Below, one piece after another: positions 1 to 5,814 of a stretch of 5,814 nt of DNA. A model generated the notes under the pieces. The model saw nothing but the letters and a program-made list of their open reading frames with translations, did no database searches and was not told where the DNA came from. This DNA comes from DAOUET01 sp034430155 (lineage in GTDB: Bacteria > Chloroflexota > Anaerolineae > Anaerolineales > UBA4823): assembly GCA_034430155.1 (NCBI GenBank), contig DAOUET010000093.1, positions 1 to 5,814 of the forward strand, given 5' to 3'. Both the position numbers and the translations under genes were made by a program. How positions within the stretch are numbered: the first letter of the stretch is position 1; each line of letters begins with the position of its first letter.

Positions 1-1
1 T

Positions 2-3000
2 GATCGCTTGGAACGTGAAACCGGGCAGGTCATCCGCTTTCAAATTGACCAGGCGGCTCCTCATGGCCTGAGCAACGATGCGATTCAAACGCTCTACGAA
101 GATCGCTCGAGAGCCTTGTGGGTTGGAACGGGCTCGAATGGTTTGTACAGGATATCCCCAGAGAGGGATCGTTTAGTTAATTATATTAACGTACCGTTCG
201 ATAATAACAGCTTGAGTAACAATACTGTCAACGCCATTTGGGAAGATGCCTCGGGCGACCTGTGGGTGGGTACCAGTGACGGGCTTAATCGTTTCGATCC
301 TGAGAAGGGATGGTTCATCCGTTACAGCAAATCTCTAACTGACCCTAGAAGCCTGAATAACAATAACATTTTGGCAATTTCTGAAGACCAATCAGGCGGT
401 TTGTGGATTGGCACATATAGTGGTGGGTTGAATCGATACGACCGGCAAGGTGAAAAATTCACCCTCATTCAAAGTGATCCCGATAATCCCAACAGCTTAA
501 GTGAAAACGCAATTTGGTCCATCTATGAGGACCGCTCTGGGGTTTTGTGGGTCGGTACGGATGGCGGTGGGCTCAATCGCTATGATCGAGATGAGCAGCA
601 GTGGCGCCATTTTGTGAACTACCCCGGCGTTCCTAGCAGCTTGAGCAATAACGCGGTCGTAGCGATTTACGAAGATCAATCTGGGGTCCTTTGGGTGGGC
701 ACCTGGGGGGGTGGGCTTAACCGTTTCGATCGAGTGACCGAGGAGTTTTTTCACTATAAATACGACCCGGATGACCCTCAAAGCCTCAGCAGCAATGTGG
801 TGTGGTCCATCTTTGAAGATCGTAGCGGTTTCTTATGGGTCGGAACAGCTTCCGGGCTGAACCGTTTTGATGATGATACCGGTAAATTCAAGCGGTATTT
901 CCATGACCCCAGTGACCCCCATAGCCTAAGTGACAACGCCATTGGCCCGATCTACCAAGACAGCTCAGGTGTGCTCTGGGTGGCCACCCATAACGGACTT
1001 GACCGTTTTGATCCCCAGACAGATGGTTTCATCCCTTACCAGAACGATCCTGATAATCCCAAGAGCATCAGTCACAATATCGTTTTCTCGATCCATGAGG
1101 ATGGCGATAAGAACCTTTGGATGGGCACCTGGGGTGGAGGGCTTAATATATTCAATCGAGAAGATGAGATTTTCCGATATTACCAGACTAAGGATGGCCT
1201 GCCAAATGATAGTATCTACGGCATGCTGGAAGATGATGGTGGAAACTTATGGCTAAGCACTAACACCGGTATATCAAAGTTCAATCCTCAGACAGAAACC
1301 TTCAAAAATTTCGACGTTGGGGATGGGCTTCAAAGCAACGAATTTAATTACAACGCCTATTTTAGAAATAGTAGCGGGCAGATGTTCTTTGGGGGGATAA
1401 ATGGGTTGAACCTATTTTATCCAAACCAGGTGAGGGACAATCCCTATATCCCCTCTATTGTGCTGACCTCGTTAACCCATGGGGGTCAATCTTTCAATCT
1501 CGGCATAGCTGCCGAAGGGTTATCGGAATTAACCCTCAGGTGGCCGATTGACCAATTCGAGTTCGAATTCGCAGCCTTGAGCTTTTTCCAACCCAACAAG
1601 AACCAATATGCTTATAAGCTGGAGGGTTTCGATAGTGATTGGAACGATATCGGCACGAGGAGGTTTGGTGGTTATACCAACCTGCCTGGTGGAACCTACA
1701 CTATGAGATTGAAGGGTTCAAACAACGATGGGGTCTGGAATGAGGCAGGTCTTGCCATAAGAATTGCAGTAATACCACCGTTCTGGAAAACTTGGTGGTT
1801 CCAGGGGCTGCTGGCTCTCCTGGTGTTAGCAGCTGTGACCGGTGGTATCCGGTTACGCGTCAGGGGTGTTGAGGCACGCAACCGGGAGCTGGAAAGCCTA
1901 GTTGAGGCAAGAACGCAAGCGGTTAAGCAACAAAATTATGAGATCGAGCAACGCCGGCAGGAATTAGAAGCGCTCTACCGGGCCGGTGAGATCATGAGCC
2001 GCCATTTAGACATGGATTGGGTACTGCAAGCCCTGGTAGACGTGGCGGTCGATATCCTGCAGGCAGATAAGAGCGCGGTGATTATGTGGAACGATCACAA
2101 GGATCGCCTGATCATGAGGGTTGCGCGCGGCTTTAGCCGTGAGGTGATCGACCAGCTGACCTTTAGCCCGGGAGAGGGTGTTGTCGGGCATGTGGCTGAA
2201 TGCGGTGAGCCGCTTTTCTTAGAAGATATGCTTAGCGACCCTCGCCTTGTGAGTGAGGAACCCCAGAAACTGGAGATCATTATCGCTGAGGGCATCCGCG
2301 CCGCGATGTTCTTCCCTATCAATAGTGGAACAGAGACCTTAGGCGTTTTCAATGTGGACTTTACCCAACCCTACGTAATCGGTGATGAGGAAAAACGGCT
2401 CTTCCAGTCTTTAGCTCAGCGGGCTGCTTTGCACATCGAGCATGCCCGTCTCTTCAAAGCCGAGCAGCGCCGGGTGGAACAGTTCCAGGTCATCAGCGAA
2501 GTTGGTCGTCGGATTACCTCTATCTCAACCGTCGATCAGTTGCTGCACCAGATGGTCAGGTTGATTCAGCAGACTTTCGGTTATTATCATGTCGGCATCG
2601 GCTTGATAGAAGGTGATGAAGTGGTCTACCGGGTTGGCGCTGGCACCTTATGGGACGATCCAGAGTTCCAATTCAAACCAGCGCACCTTAAAGTGGGCAA
2701 AGAAGGGCTTGCAGGCTGGGTAGCCTCTAGCGGTGAACCGCTGCTGGTACCGGACGTCAGCCGTGAGCCCCGCTACGTGTGGATGCAGGGTAGTCAATGC
2801 CGTTCGGAGCTGACCGTACCTCTCATGGTCAAGGGAAAAATCTTTGGTGTGCTGGATGTCCAAAGTGATCAGTTGAACGCTTTCGATGAGGCCGACTTGG
2901 GGATGATTCAATCTCTGGCGAACCAGGCAGCAGTCGCCATAGAAAACGCGCGCCTGTTTGAAAACGCCCAACAGCTGGCCGTCATGGAGGAGCGCACTCG

Positions 3001-3589
3001 CCTGGCGCGTGACTTGCACGATAGCGCCAAACAAAAAGCCTTTGCAGCTTTGGCCCAACTGGGTACGGCTATTGGGTTGATAAAGCGAAATCCTAAAAAA
3101 GTTACCCCTCACTTGATCGAAGCCGAAAGCCTGGTACACGACGTACTTCAGGAATTGACCATCCTGATCCAGGAAATGCACCCTTTCAGTTTGAAAGAGC
3201 GCGGATTGGCCAATTTATTGCGTGAATACGTTTTCGATTGGACCAACCAGACCAATATCGAGGTCGCTTTGCAGATCGAAGGCGAGCGCCAATTGCCCCT
3301 GGATATTGAGCAGGTTATATATCGCATCGTCCAGGAGTCTTTGGCTAATGTCTCCCGGCATAGCCAGGCCCGGAATGTAAAAGTTAGCCTGTCATATGGA
3401 GACGAGTCCTTTAGACTGAGCGTGTGTGATGATGGCCGTGGATTTGACCCTCAAAGCACCCACATGGGCCTGGGGCTACGCTCCATGCGTGAGCGAGCAG
3501 AAAGACTCAAGGGGAACCTGCAGATCGAAAGCGCGGTTGGCAAGGGGACTTGCGTCTCCCTTAGTTTGTCCCCCCCGGACGGTACCTAA
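2..3589 (+). CDS. Propeller-type sensor histidine kinase (Reg_prop blades, Y_Y_Y, TM, GAF-GAF, HisKA_3, HATPase), 5'-truncated by window
   Basis: Membrane sensor kinase of a two-component system. Residues are counted from the codon at 2. At least ten two-component-regulator propeller blades are visible, spaced 44-48 residues apart, with the LWVGT-type motif at about 39, 87, 134, 182, 230, 278, 325, 372, 416 and a degenerate one at 461. Next come a Y_Y_Y-like domain (about 533-594), one hydrophobic segment (about 598-618), a charged coiled-coil linker, two GAF domains (about 667-817 and 837-987), HisKA_3 and HATPase_c. The phosphoacceptor is His1006 in RDLHDSAKQ, which also supplies the HDxxxQ phosphatase-type motif. 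The ATP site shows Asn1116 (N box), DDGRGFD at 1143-1149 and GLGLRSM at 1156-1162. The frame is open to the window edge and begins inside a blade end (DRLERETG), so the TTG at 8 is not the start. Family members usually have a signal peptide and about 14 blades, so roughly four blades are probably missing. The likely partner is the regulator at 4466. The ligand is unknown. Confidence 0.96.
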   Translation, partial: DRLERETGQVIRFQIDQAAPHGLSNDAIQTLYEDRSRALWVGTGSNGLYRISPERDRLVNYINVPFDNNSLSNNTVNAIWEDASGDLWVGTSDGLNRFDPEKGWFIRYSKSLTDPRSLNNNNILAISEDQSGGLWIGTYSGGLNRYDRQGEKFTLIQSDPDNPNSLSENAIWSIYEDRSGVLWVGTDGGGLNRYDRDEQQWRHFVNYPGVPSSLSNNAVVAIYEDQSGVLWVGTWGGGLNRFDRVTEEFFHYKYDPDDPQSLSSNVVWSIFEDRSGFLWVGTASGLNRFDDDTGKFKRYFHDPSDPHSLSDNAIGPIYQDSSGVLWVATHNGLDRFDPQTDGFIPYQNDPDNPKSISHNIVFSIHEDGDKNLWMGTWGGGLNIFNREDEIFRYYQTKDGLPNDSIYGMLEDDGGNLWLSTNTGISKFNPQTETFKNFDVGDGLQSNEFNYNAYFRNSSGQMFFGGINGLNLFYPNQVRDNPYIPSIVLTSLTHGGQSFNLGIAAEGLSELTLRWPIDQFEFEFAALSFFQPNKNQYAYKLEGFDSDWNDIGTRRFGGYTNLPGGTYTMRLKGSNNDGVWNEAGLAIRIAVIPPFWKTWWFQGLLALLVLAAVTGGIRLRVRGVEARNRELESLVEARTQAVKQQNYEIEQRRQELEALYRAGEIMSRHLDMDWVLQALVDVAVDILQADKSAVIMWNDHKDRLIMRVARGFSREVIDQLTFSPGEGVVGHVAECGEPLFLEDMLSDPRLVSEEPQKLEIIIAEGIRAAMFFPINSGTETLGVFNVDFTQPYVIGDEEKRLFQSLAQRAALHIEHARLFKAEQRRVEQFQVISEVGRRITSISTVDQLLHQMVRLIQQTFGYYHVGIGLIEGDEVVYRVGAGTLWDDPEFQFKPAHLKVGKEGLAGWVASSGEPLLVPDVSREPRYVWMQGSQCRSELTVPLMVKGKIFGVLDVQSDQLNAFDEADLGMIQSLANQAAVAIENARLFENAQQLAVMEERTRLARDLHDSAKQKAFAALAQLGTAIGLIKRNPKKVTPHLIEAESLVHDVLQELTILIQEMHPFSLKERGLANLLREYVFDWTNQTNIEVALQIEGERQLPLDIEQVIYRIVQESLANVSRHSQARNVKVSLSYGDESFRLSVCDDGRGFDPQSTHMGLGLRSMRERAERLKGNLQIESAVGKGTCVSLSLSPPDGT

Positions 3590-3598
3590 ATTTTGTCC

Positions 3599-3648
3599 CT
3601 CAGCTCGCTGGTAGGTTGAGCGTTCTCAAAACCCCTCTCGTGAGGGGT
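3599..3648 (+). other. Two tandem hairpins after the kinase stop, possible 3' end of the kinase mRNA
   Basis: The first hairpin pairs CTCAGC (3599-3604) with GTTGAG (3615-3620) and contains one G-U pair. The second is perfect: ACCCCTC (3631-3637), loop TCGT, GAGGGGT (3642-3648). Neither is followed by a T run on the + strand, so this is not a textbook intrinsic terminator. The right arm of the second hairpin is also the GAGGGGT block of the promoter-like module, so the inverted repeat may act as DNA (an operator) rather than RNA. Confidence 0.4.
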
Positions 3649-3699
3649 ATTAAAACCCTTCTCTAGGCTCGTGTGCTGGACCATGGTTTGAAATATACT
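3638..3699 (+). promoter_or_regulatory. Putative activator-type promoter, copy 1 of a module shared with 5257-5319
   Basis: Blocks in order are TCGTG (3638-3642), GAGGGGT (3642-3648) followed by ATTAAA, GGCTCGTGT (3666-3674, containing a second TCGTG at 3669-3673), then the -10-like TATACT (3694-3699). No good -35 hexamer exists at the right distance: the GGCTCGTGT block sits there instead, as at activator-dependent promoters. The same blocks recur at nearly the same spacing upstream of the gene at 5358. It would drive the gene at 3799 with a leader of roughly 90 bases. Sequence similarity and spacing are direct observations; promoter function is inferred. Confidence 0.5.
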
Positions 3700-3745
3700 G
3701 GTAACAACAAGAATGGTCGCTTGGTTCGATTTATTCGAAGGTATT

Positions 3746-3792
3746 CGTAACGCGGTGCTTGTATTGGCATGGTACATCGTTACGGCGAGGAG
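3746..3792 (+). promoter_or_regulatory. Leader stem and ribosome binding site that fixes the start at 3799
   Basis: GAGGAG at 3787-3792 lies six bases before ATG 3799, an excellent Shine-Dalgarno placement. The in-frame ATG at 3769 has no comparable site and is rejected as the start. Just upstream, CGTAACG (3746-3752) is perfectly complementary to CGTTACG (3778-3784), and the stem would end two bases before the Shine-Dalgarno. The loop is 25 bases. The structure could influence initiation, but this is inference. Confidence 0.55.
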
Positions 3793-3798
3793 TTCGTG

Positions 3799-4071
3799 AT
3801 GAGCAGCTATCAGAATCAAATCGTGTACGAAGAATATAACCGCCAGCACTATAACCTGTTGTTAAAAACAGCAGCCGACGCAAGGCGGGTTCAAAGACCG
3901 GGTTTGGTAGGTGAATCTCCCCCAGTTGTTGATCAGGTCGGGTCAGCATGGAATCGCAAGCTGGCTTATGTCTTGGCGATTACCTTTCTGGTCGCCTTGA
4001 CCATCACTCAGGTAGTCATTGCAGCCATTAACGCCAGCGGCGGCCATGGTGGCCCCTATTTGGTCAGGTAA
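3799..4071 (+). CDS. Small single-pass membrane protein, unknown function
   Basis: A 90-residue protein that I do not recognise. The N-terminal half is polar and charged (residues 1-53, rich in Tyr, Gln, Arg and Asp, with a run of basic residues around 29-33). One strongly hydrophobic segment follows at about 55-77 (LAYVLAITFLVALTITQVVI), then a short Gly/His-rich tail, ASGGHGG, before the C-terminal PYLVR. There is no signal peptidase site, so a membrane-anchored protein is likely; orientation is not obvious. The start is chosen by GAGGAG six bases upstream; an in-frame ATG 30 bases earlier would add ten residues. It lies between the kinase and the response regulator, 209 bases after the former, with its own promoter-like module. 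An accessory or target of the two-component system is plausible, but only from position. Coding status rests on the ribosome site, the membrane segment and the absence of a better frame. Confidence 0.72.
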   Translation: MSSYQNQIVYEEYNRQHYNLLLKTAADARRVQRPGLVGESPPVVDQVGSAWNRKLAYVLAITFLVALTITQVVIAAINASGGHGGPYLVR

Positions 4072-4093
4072 TCTGGTCGATAGACAGACCAGA
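4072..4093 (+). terminator. Hairpin immediately after the small membrane gene, possible terminator without a T run
   Basis: TCTGGTC (4072-4078) and GACCAGA (4087-4093) form a perfect seven-base-pair stem around an eight-base loop, starting on the base after the stop codon. The following sequence ATATCCC is not a T tract, so it may mark or protect a 3' end rather than terminate efficiently. Confidence 0.35.
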
Positions 4094-4199
4094 ATATCCC
4101 AGGGAGGTTCATAAACCCCTAATAAGGTAATCCGATTCGCCTAAGGGATTTGGAGATTTGGATTATTATTGGTGTAGACCGGGGCTTTCTTAGTGCGGA

Positions 4200-4345
4200 A
4201 TGGGCGTATTTTGGACGAAGATTAAACCACTTTTGCCACGGTCGTTGGCATTTTGGTATTAGGTTTTGGAGTCGCATCTGCCGGCCTGGTCCGCATGATT
4301 AGAAAGCCCCCAAATTTGAAATCAACGAAAGATCTTATACGATAA
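4200..4345 (+). pseudogene. Probable frameshifted small membrane ORF
   Basis: Frame one runs from ATG 4200 as MGVFWTKIKPLLPRSLAFW and stops at 4260. The overlapping frame from about 4235 encodes a clean membrane helix (VLGFGVASAGLVRMI) followed by a basic tail (RKPPNLK) and stops at 4343-4345. Adding a single T to the TTTT run at 4251-4254 joins the two into one continuous protein of about 48 residues with one membrane segment. This suggests a one-base deletion, a sequencing error, or slippage at the T run. There is no convincing Shine-Dalgarno before 4200, so a chance ORF remains possible. No family is recognised. Confidence 0.3.
4316..4343 (+). promoter_or_regulatory. Candidate sigma70-type promoter for the response regulator
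   Basis: TTGAAA (4316-4321) and TACGAT (4338-4343) are separated by 16 bases; an alternative -10, GATAAT, lies at 4341-4346 with a 19-base spacer. The site overlaps the end of the broken ORF. It would give the regulator mRNA a leader of about 115 bases containing the palindromic repeat. This is motif matching only. Confidence 0.3.
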
Positions 4346-4355
4346 TTATTTGTAT

Positions 4356-4442
4356 GTTCATTGCGAGGTGATAGGAGCCAAAGCGATCTTGAATTTCCTG
4401 CTCAGGGAGATTGCTTGGTACCTAAGCCGACCTGACGGTGAC
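4356..4442. repeat. Degenerate REP/MITE-like palindromic element
   Basis: The left end GTTCATTGCGAGG (4356-4368) is partly mirrored by CCTGACGGTGAC at 4431-4442. The core is a hairpin: AAGCGATCT (4381-4389) pairs with AGATTGCTT (4408-4416) with one G-U, and CC 4378-4379 pairs with GG 4417-4418 across a bulged A. From memory, this is the pattern of a widespread intergenic palindrome in environmental bacterial genomes (CATTGCGAGG, then AGCAATCTC, then GAGATTGCTT, then CCTCGCAATG). The outer arms have decayed here. The element ends about 12 bases before the regulator's ribosome site. Confidence 0.55.
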
Positions 4443-4454
4443 CGCAGACATGAA

Positions 4455-4460
4455 AAGGAG
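4455..4460 (+). promoter_or_regulatory. Ribosome binding site of the response regulator
   Basis: AAGGAG is placed five bases before ATG 4466. This is a strong and well-spaced site that fixes the start; the receiver domain then begins at once, as expected for the family. Confidence 0.85.
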
Positions 4461-4465
4461 CCTAA

Positions 4466-5134
4466 ATGGAAGCATCGATTTCCGTTTTAATCGTCGACGA
4501 TCATGAGGTGGTGCGCAGGGGGTTGCGCACTTATTTAGAAACTCTATCCGAGTTCTCGGTGGTTGGCGAGGCTGCCTCCGGCGAACAAGCTGTCCAATTA
4601 GCTTTGGAGCATATCCCCGATGTCGTGTTAATGGATTTGATTTTACCGGGTATGGACGGCATTGAGACCACCCGTAAGATTAAAAACATCAGTCCCCGAA
4701 CCCAAATTGTGGTTTTGACATCCTTTCATGATGATGAACATGTGTTCCCTGCGCTGAAGGCTGGCGCTATTTCTTATGTATTGAAAGATATGAAAATGGA
4801 TAAGCTCGCGGATACTTTACGTAGAGCTGCAAGCGGTGAGGTTACCTTGCACCCTCGGGTTGCTTCGCGTGTCCTTCAGAATATCCGGGGAGAGAGCGCC
4901 GAACAACTCAATCCTTTCACGGAATTGACCGAGCGCGAGATGGAAGTGCTTAAATTGCTGGCCAATGGCCTCAGCAACAGCAAGATCGCCGAACAGTTGG
5001 TGATTAGTGAGAATACCGTCAAAGGGCATATCAGCAATATCCTGAGCAAGCTGCACCTGGCTGACCGGACTCAGGCGGCGGTTTTCGCTTGGCGCGAAGG
5101 TGTCGTGGGTAGAGGTGCTCAACCCGATCTCTAG
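4466..5134 (+). CDS. NarL/FixJ-family response regulator (receiver plus LuxR-type HTH)
   Basis: A complete 222-residue cytoplasmic DNA-binding response regulator, the usual length for the family. The receiver domain spans about residues 5-122: acidic pair Asp11-Asp12, phosphoacceptor Asp57 in LMDLILPGMDG, Thr85 in VVLTSF and Lys107 in YVLKD are all in place, so it should be phosphorylatable. A short linker leads to the LuxR/GerE helix-turn-helix at about 154-208 (LTEREMEVLKLLANGLSN, then NTVKGHISNILSKL). HisKA_3 kinases typically partner with this regulator class, which makes the kinase at 2-3589 the natural cognate, although 876 bases and a small gene separate them. It appears to have its own transcription unit: a leader with a palindromic repeat upstream and an intrinsic terminator downstream. 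Targets are not known; the shared promoter modules at 3638 and 5257 are candidates. Confidence 0.97.
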   Translation: MEASISVLIVDDHEVVRRGLRTYLETLSEFSVVGEAASGEQAVQLALEHIPDVVLMDLILPGMDGIETTRKIKNISPRTQIVVLTSFHDDEHVFPALKAGAISYVLKDMKMDKLADTLRRAASGEVTLHPRVASRVLQNIRGESAEQLNPFTELTEREMEVLKLLANGLSNSKIAEQLVISENTVKGHISNILSKLHLADRTQAAVFAWREGVVGRGAQPDL

Positions 5135-5159
5135 CAATAAACTGCCATAGATAATTAAT

Positions 5160-5201
5160 GGTGTGATTGGGGTGCAAACCTTAGCCACACCTTTTTCTTT
5201 T
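5160..5201 (+). terminator. Intrinsic terminator after the response regulator
   Basis: GGTGTG (5160-5165) pairs with CACACC (5186-5191). Inside, GGGGT and ACCTT pair around a GCAA tetraloop, with two G-U pairs. The hairpin is followed directly by TTTTTCTTTT (5192-5201). It lies 25 bases after the regulator stop codon and separates that gene from the downstream membrane gene. Confidence 0.78.
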
Positions 5202-5256
5202 AAAATAAGATGAATAGAGGTTCATTCTTACAACTGCTGGATTGTCCTGAAACCAT

Positions 5257-5319
5257 TCGTGAGAGGGGTAATAAACAATTCCTCTGGCTCGTGTCTTTAA
5301 TTGGGCGCGGTTGTATCAT
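5257..5319 (+). promoter_or_regulatory. Putative activator-type promoter, copy 2 of the shared module
   Basis: Blocks are TCGTG (5257-5261), GAGGGGT (5263-5269) followed by AATAAA, GGCTCGTGT (5286-5294, with TCGTG at 5289-5293), and the -10-like TATCAT (5314-5319). The distance from the start of GGCTCGTGT to the start of the -10 is 28 bases, identical to copy 1; TCGTG to TCGTG is 32 bases against 31. No -35 consensus is present. The left arm of the copy 1 hairpin is not conserved here. A transcript would have a leader of about 30 bases before ATG 5358. Confidence 0.5.
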
Positions 5320-5346
5320 AGGTTTGTGGATGAAATATCAACTTAT

Positions 5347-5351
5347 GGAGG
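5347..5351 (+). promoter_or_regulatory. Ribosome binding site of the membrane gene at 5358
   Basis: GGAGG lies six bases before ATG 5358. It decides the start of a gene that runs off the window, and rules out the overlapping ATG at 5393 in another frame. Confidence 0.85.
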
Positions 5352-5357
5352 TTATCT

Positions 5358-5814
5358 ATGTTTAACCGCGCAGAAGAGAGACGTCACCTTTCTTGGTTGA
5401 TCAACCAGGACGGTTTGTGGGATATTTTCCTGGGTCTGGGAGTCCTTGGTATGGCTCTCGATATGGCTTTTGGGACCTCAATCTGGTTTATCCCGCTCTG
5501 GTTGGTCGGGTACTCTCTCGCATTGCTGGCAGGCAAAGAACTTGTCACCAAACCGCGGGTCGGCAACCTCATGGTTAGTTCGCAACAAAACGCCAGGCTG
5601 GAAAATGCTTTAACTATTTTGGTGATCTTGGGGTTGGTGGCGATGCTGGGAGGAGGGTGTTTTTTTATCCTTCAGATGAAAGAGTTGCTCCCTTGGTCTG
5701 TATGGCTGGGACAATATGCCTGGCTGTTCATGGGTTCTCTGGCAGCAACTGGTTTCAGCGTGCTTGGCTACTTTGGTATAGGAGGTAAGCGTTATTATCT
5801 TTACGCGCTGCTGA
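5358..5814 (+). CDS. Multi-pass integral membrane protein, unknown function, 3'-truncated by window
   Basis: The first 152 codons are present and the frame is open to the last base. The product begins MFNRAEERRHLSWLINQDGL, a charged cytoplasmic-looking N terminus. Hydrophobic segments follow at about 20-37 (LWDIFLGLGVLGMAL), 41-58 (SIWFIPLWLVGYSLALLAG), 84-105 (ALTILVILGLVAMLGGG) and 115-141 (VWLGQYAWLFMGSLAATG), giving four likely helices and possibly more beyond the edge. The loop between helices 2 and 3 (about 59-83) is basic and contains KPRVGN. I do not recognise the family and see no catalytic motif. The start is supported by GGAGG six bases upstream. The gene follows the regulator's terminator and carries the same upstream module as the small membrane gene at 3799, so the two are probably co-regulated. 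Whether they act together is unknown. Confidence 0.88.
   Translation, partial: MFNRAEERRHLSWLINQDGLWDIFLGLGVLGMALDMAFGTSIWFIPLWLVGYSLALLAGKELVTKPRVGNLMVSSQQNARLENALTILVILGLVAMLGGGCFFILQMKELLPWSVWLGQYAWLFMGSLAATGFSVLGYFGIGGKRYYLYALL

Noticed and set aside
8..10. TTG at 8 as the start codon of the kinase
   Set aside because: The frame stays open upstream to the window edge and reads DRLERETG, which matches the blade-end pattern (LDRFDPQTDG), so the gene begins outside the window.
930..1256. 108-residue + strand ORF in another frame
   Set aside because: It overlaps the repeated propeller blades; its reading is an out-of-frame shadow of those repeats.
32..1400. DNA repeat array or CRISPR suggested by the 140-base periodicity
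   Set aside because: The period equals 44-48 codons of protein propeller blades; the DNA copies are diverged and in frame.
2648..3181. 177-residue minus-strand ORF
   Set aside because: It lies wholly inside the GAF2/HisKA_3 coding region of the kinase, whose motifs are unmistakable; the antisense product has no recognisable domain and no ribosome site was seen.
3627..3648. Minus-strand intrinsic terminator (hairpin followed by TTTTGAGAA on the minus strand)
   Set aside because: The T run is only four bases and there is no minus-strand gene for it to end.
3769..3771. Upstream in-frame ATG for the small membrane gene
   Set aside because: No Shine-Dalgarno before it, whereas ATG 3799 has GAGGAG at ideal spacing; it also lies in the loop of the leader stem.
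4104..4170. Possible third copy of the promoter module (GAGGTTCATAAAC followed by TATTAT)
   Set aside because: It lacks GGCTCGTGT and both TCGTG boxes; only short A/T-rich words are shared.
4817..5188. 123-residue minus-strand ORF
   Set aside because: It overlaps the receiver/HTH coding region and crosses the intrinsic terminator; shadow of the response regulator.
5393..5578. 61-residue + strand ORF
   Set aside because: It is out of frame inside the membrane gene starting at 5358, which has the ribosome site and continuous membrane helices.

Overview
The window looks like bacterial chromosome from a Chloroflexota-type organism, most likely Anaerolineae-like. The reasons are the giant sensor kinase architecture (two-component propeller blades, Y_Y_Y, two GAF domains, HisKA_3), its pairing with a NarL-type regulator, moderate base composition, and a degenerate palindromic repeat of the 'CATTGCGAGG...GAGATTGCTT' kind. 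This taxonomic reading is inference from recalled patterns, not a search. Every supported gene is on the + strand.

Layout. (1) Positions 2-3589 hold the 3' part of a very large sensor histidine kinase; its start lies outside the window. (2) 3590-3798 is intergenic. It has two hairpins and a promoter-like module, then a structured leader. (3) 3799-4071 encodes a 90-residue single-pass membrane protein of unknown function. (4) 4072-4465 is a gene-poor stretch. It contains a hairpin, a probable broken small membrane ORF, a possible promoter, and a decayed palindromic repeat just ahead of the next gene's ribosome binding site. (5) 4466-5134 encodes a complete NarL/FixJ-family response regulator, followed by a good intrinsic terminator at 5160-5201. 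(6) 5202-5357 carries a second copy of the promoter-like module. (7) From 5358 to the window end runs the first 152 codons of a multi-pass membrane protein, which is not recognised.

How the parts may work together. The kinase probably senses an extracytoplasmic ligand through its propellers, and possibly a cytoplasmic signal through its GAF domains, and phosphorylates Asp57 of the response regulator. The regulator would then bind DNA through its LuxR-type helix-turn-helix. The most interesting signal is that both small membrane-protein genes are preceded by the same arrangement: two TCGTG boxes 31 or 32 bases apart, GAGGGGT and GGCTCGTGT blocks, and a -10-like hexamer exactly 28 bases after the start of the GGCTCGTGT block. 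This looks like an activator-dependent promoter used twice, and the local response regulator is the obvious candidate activator. That link is inference only.
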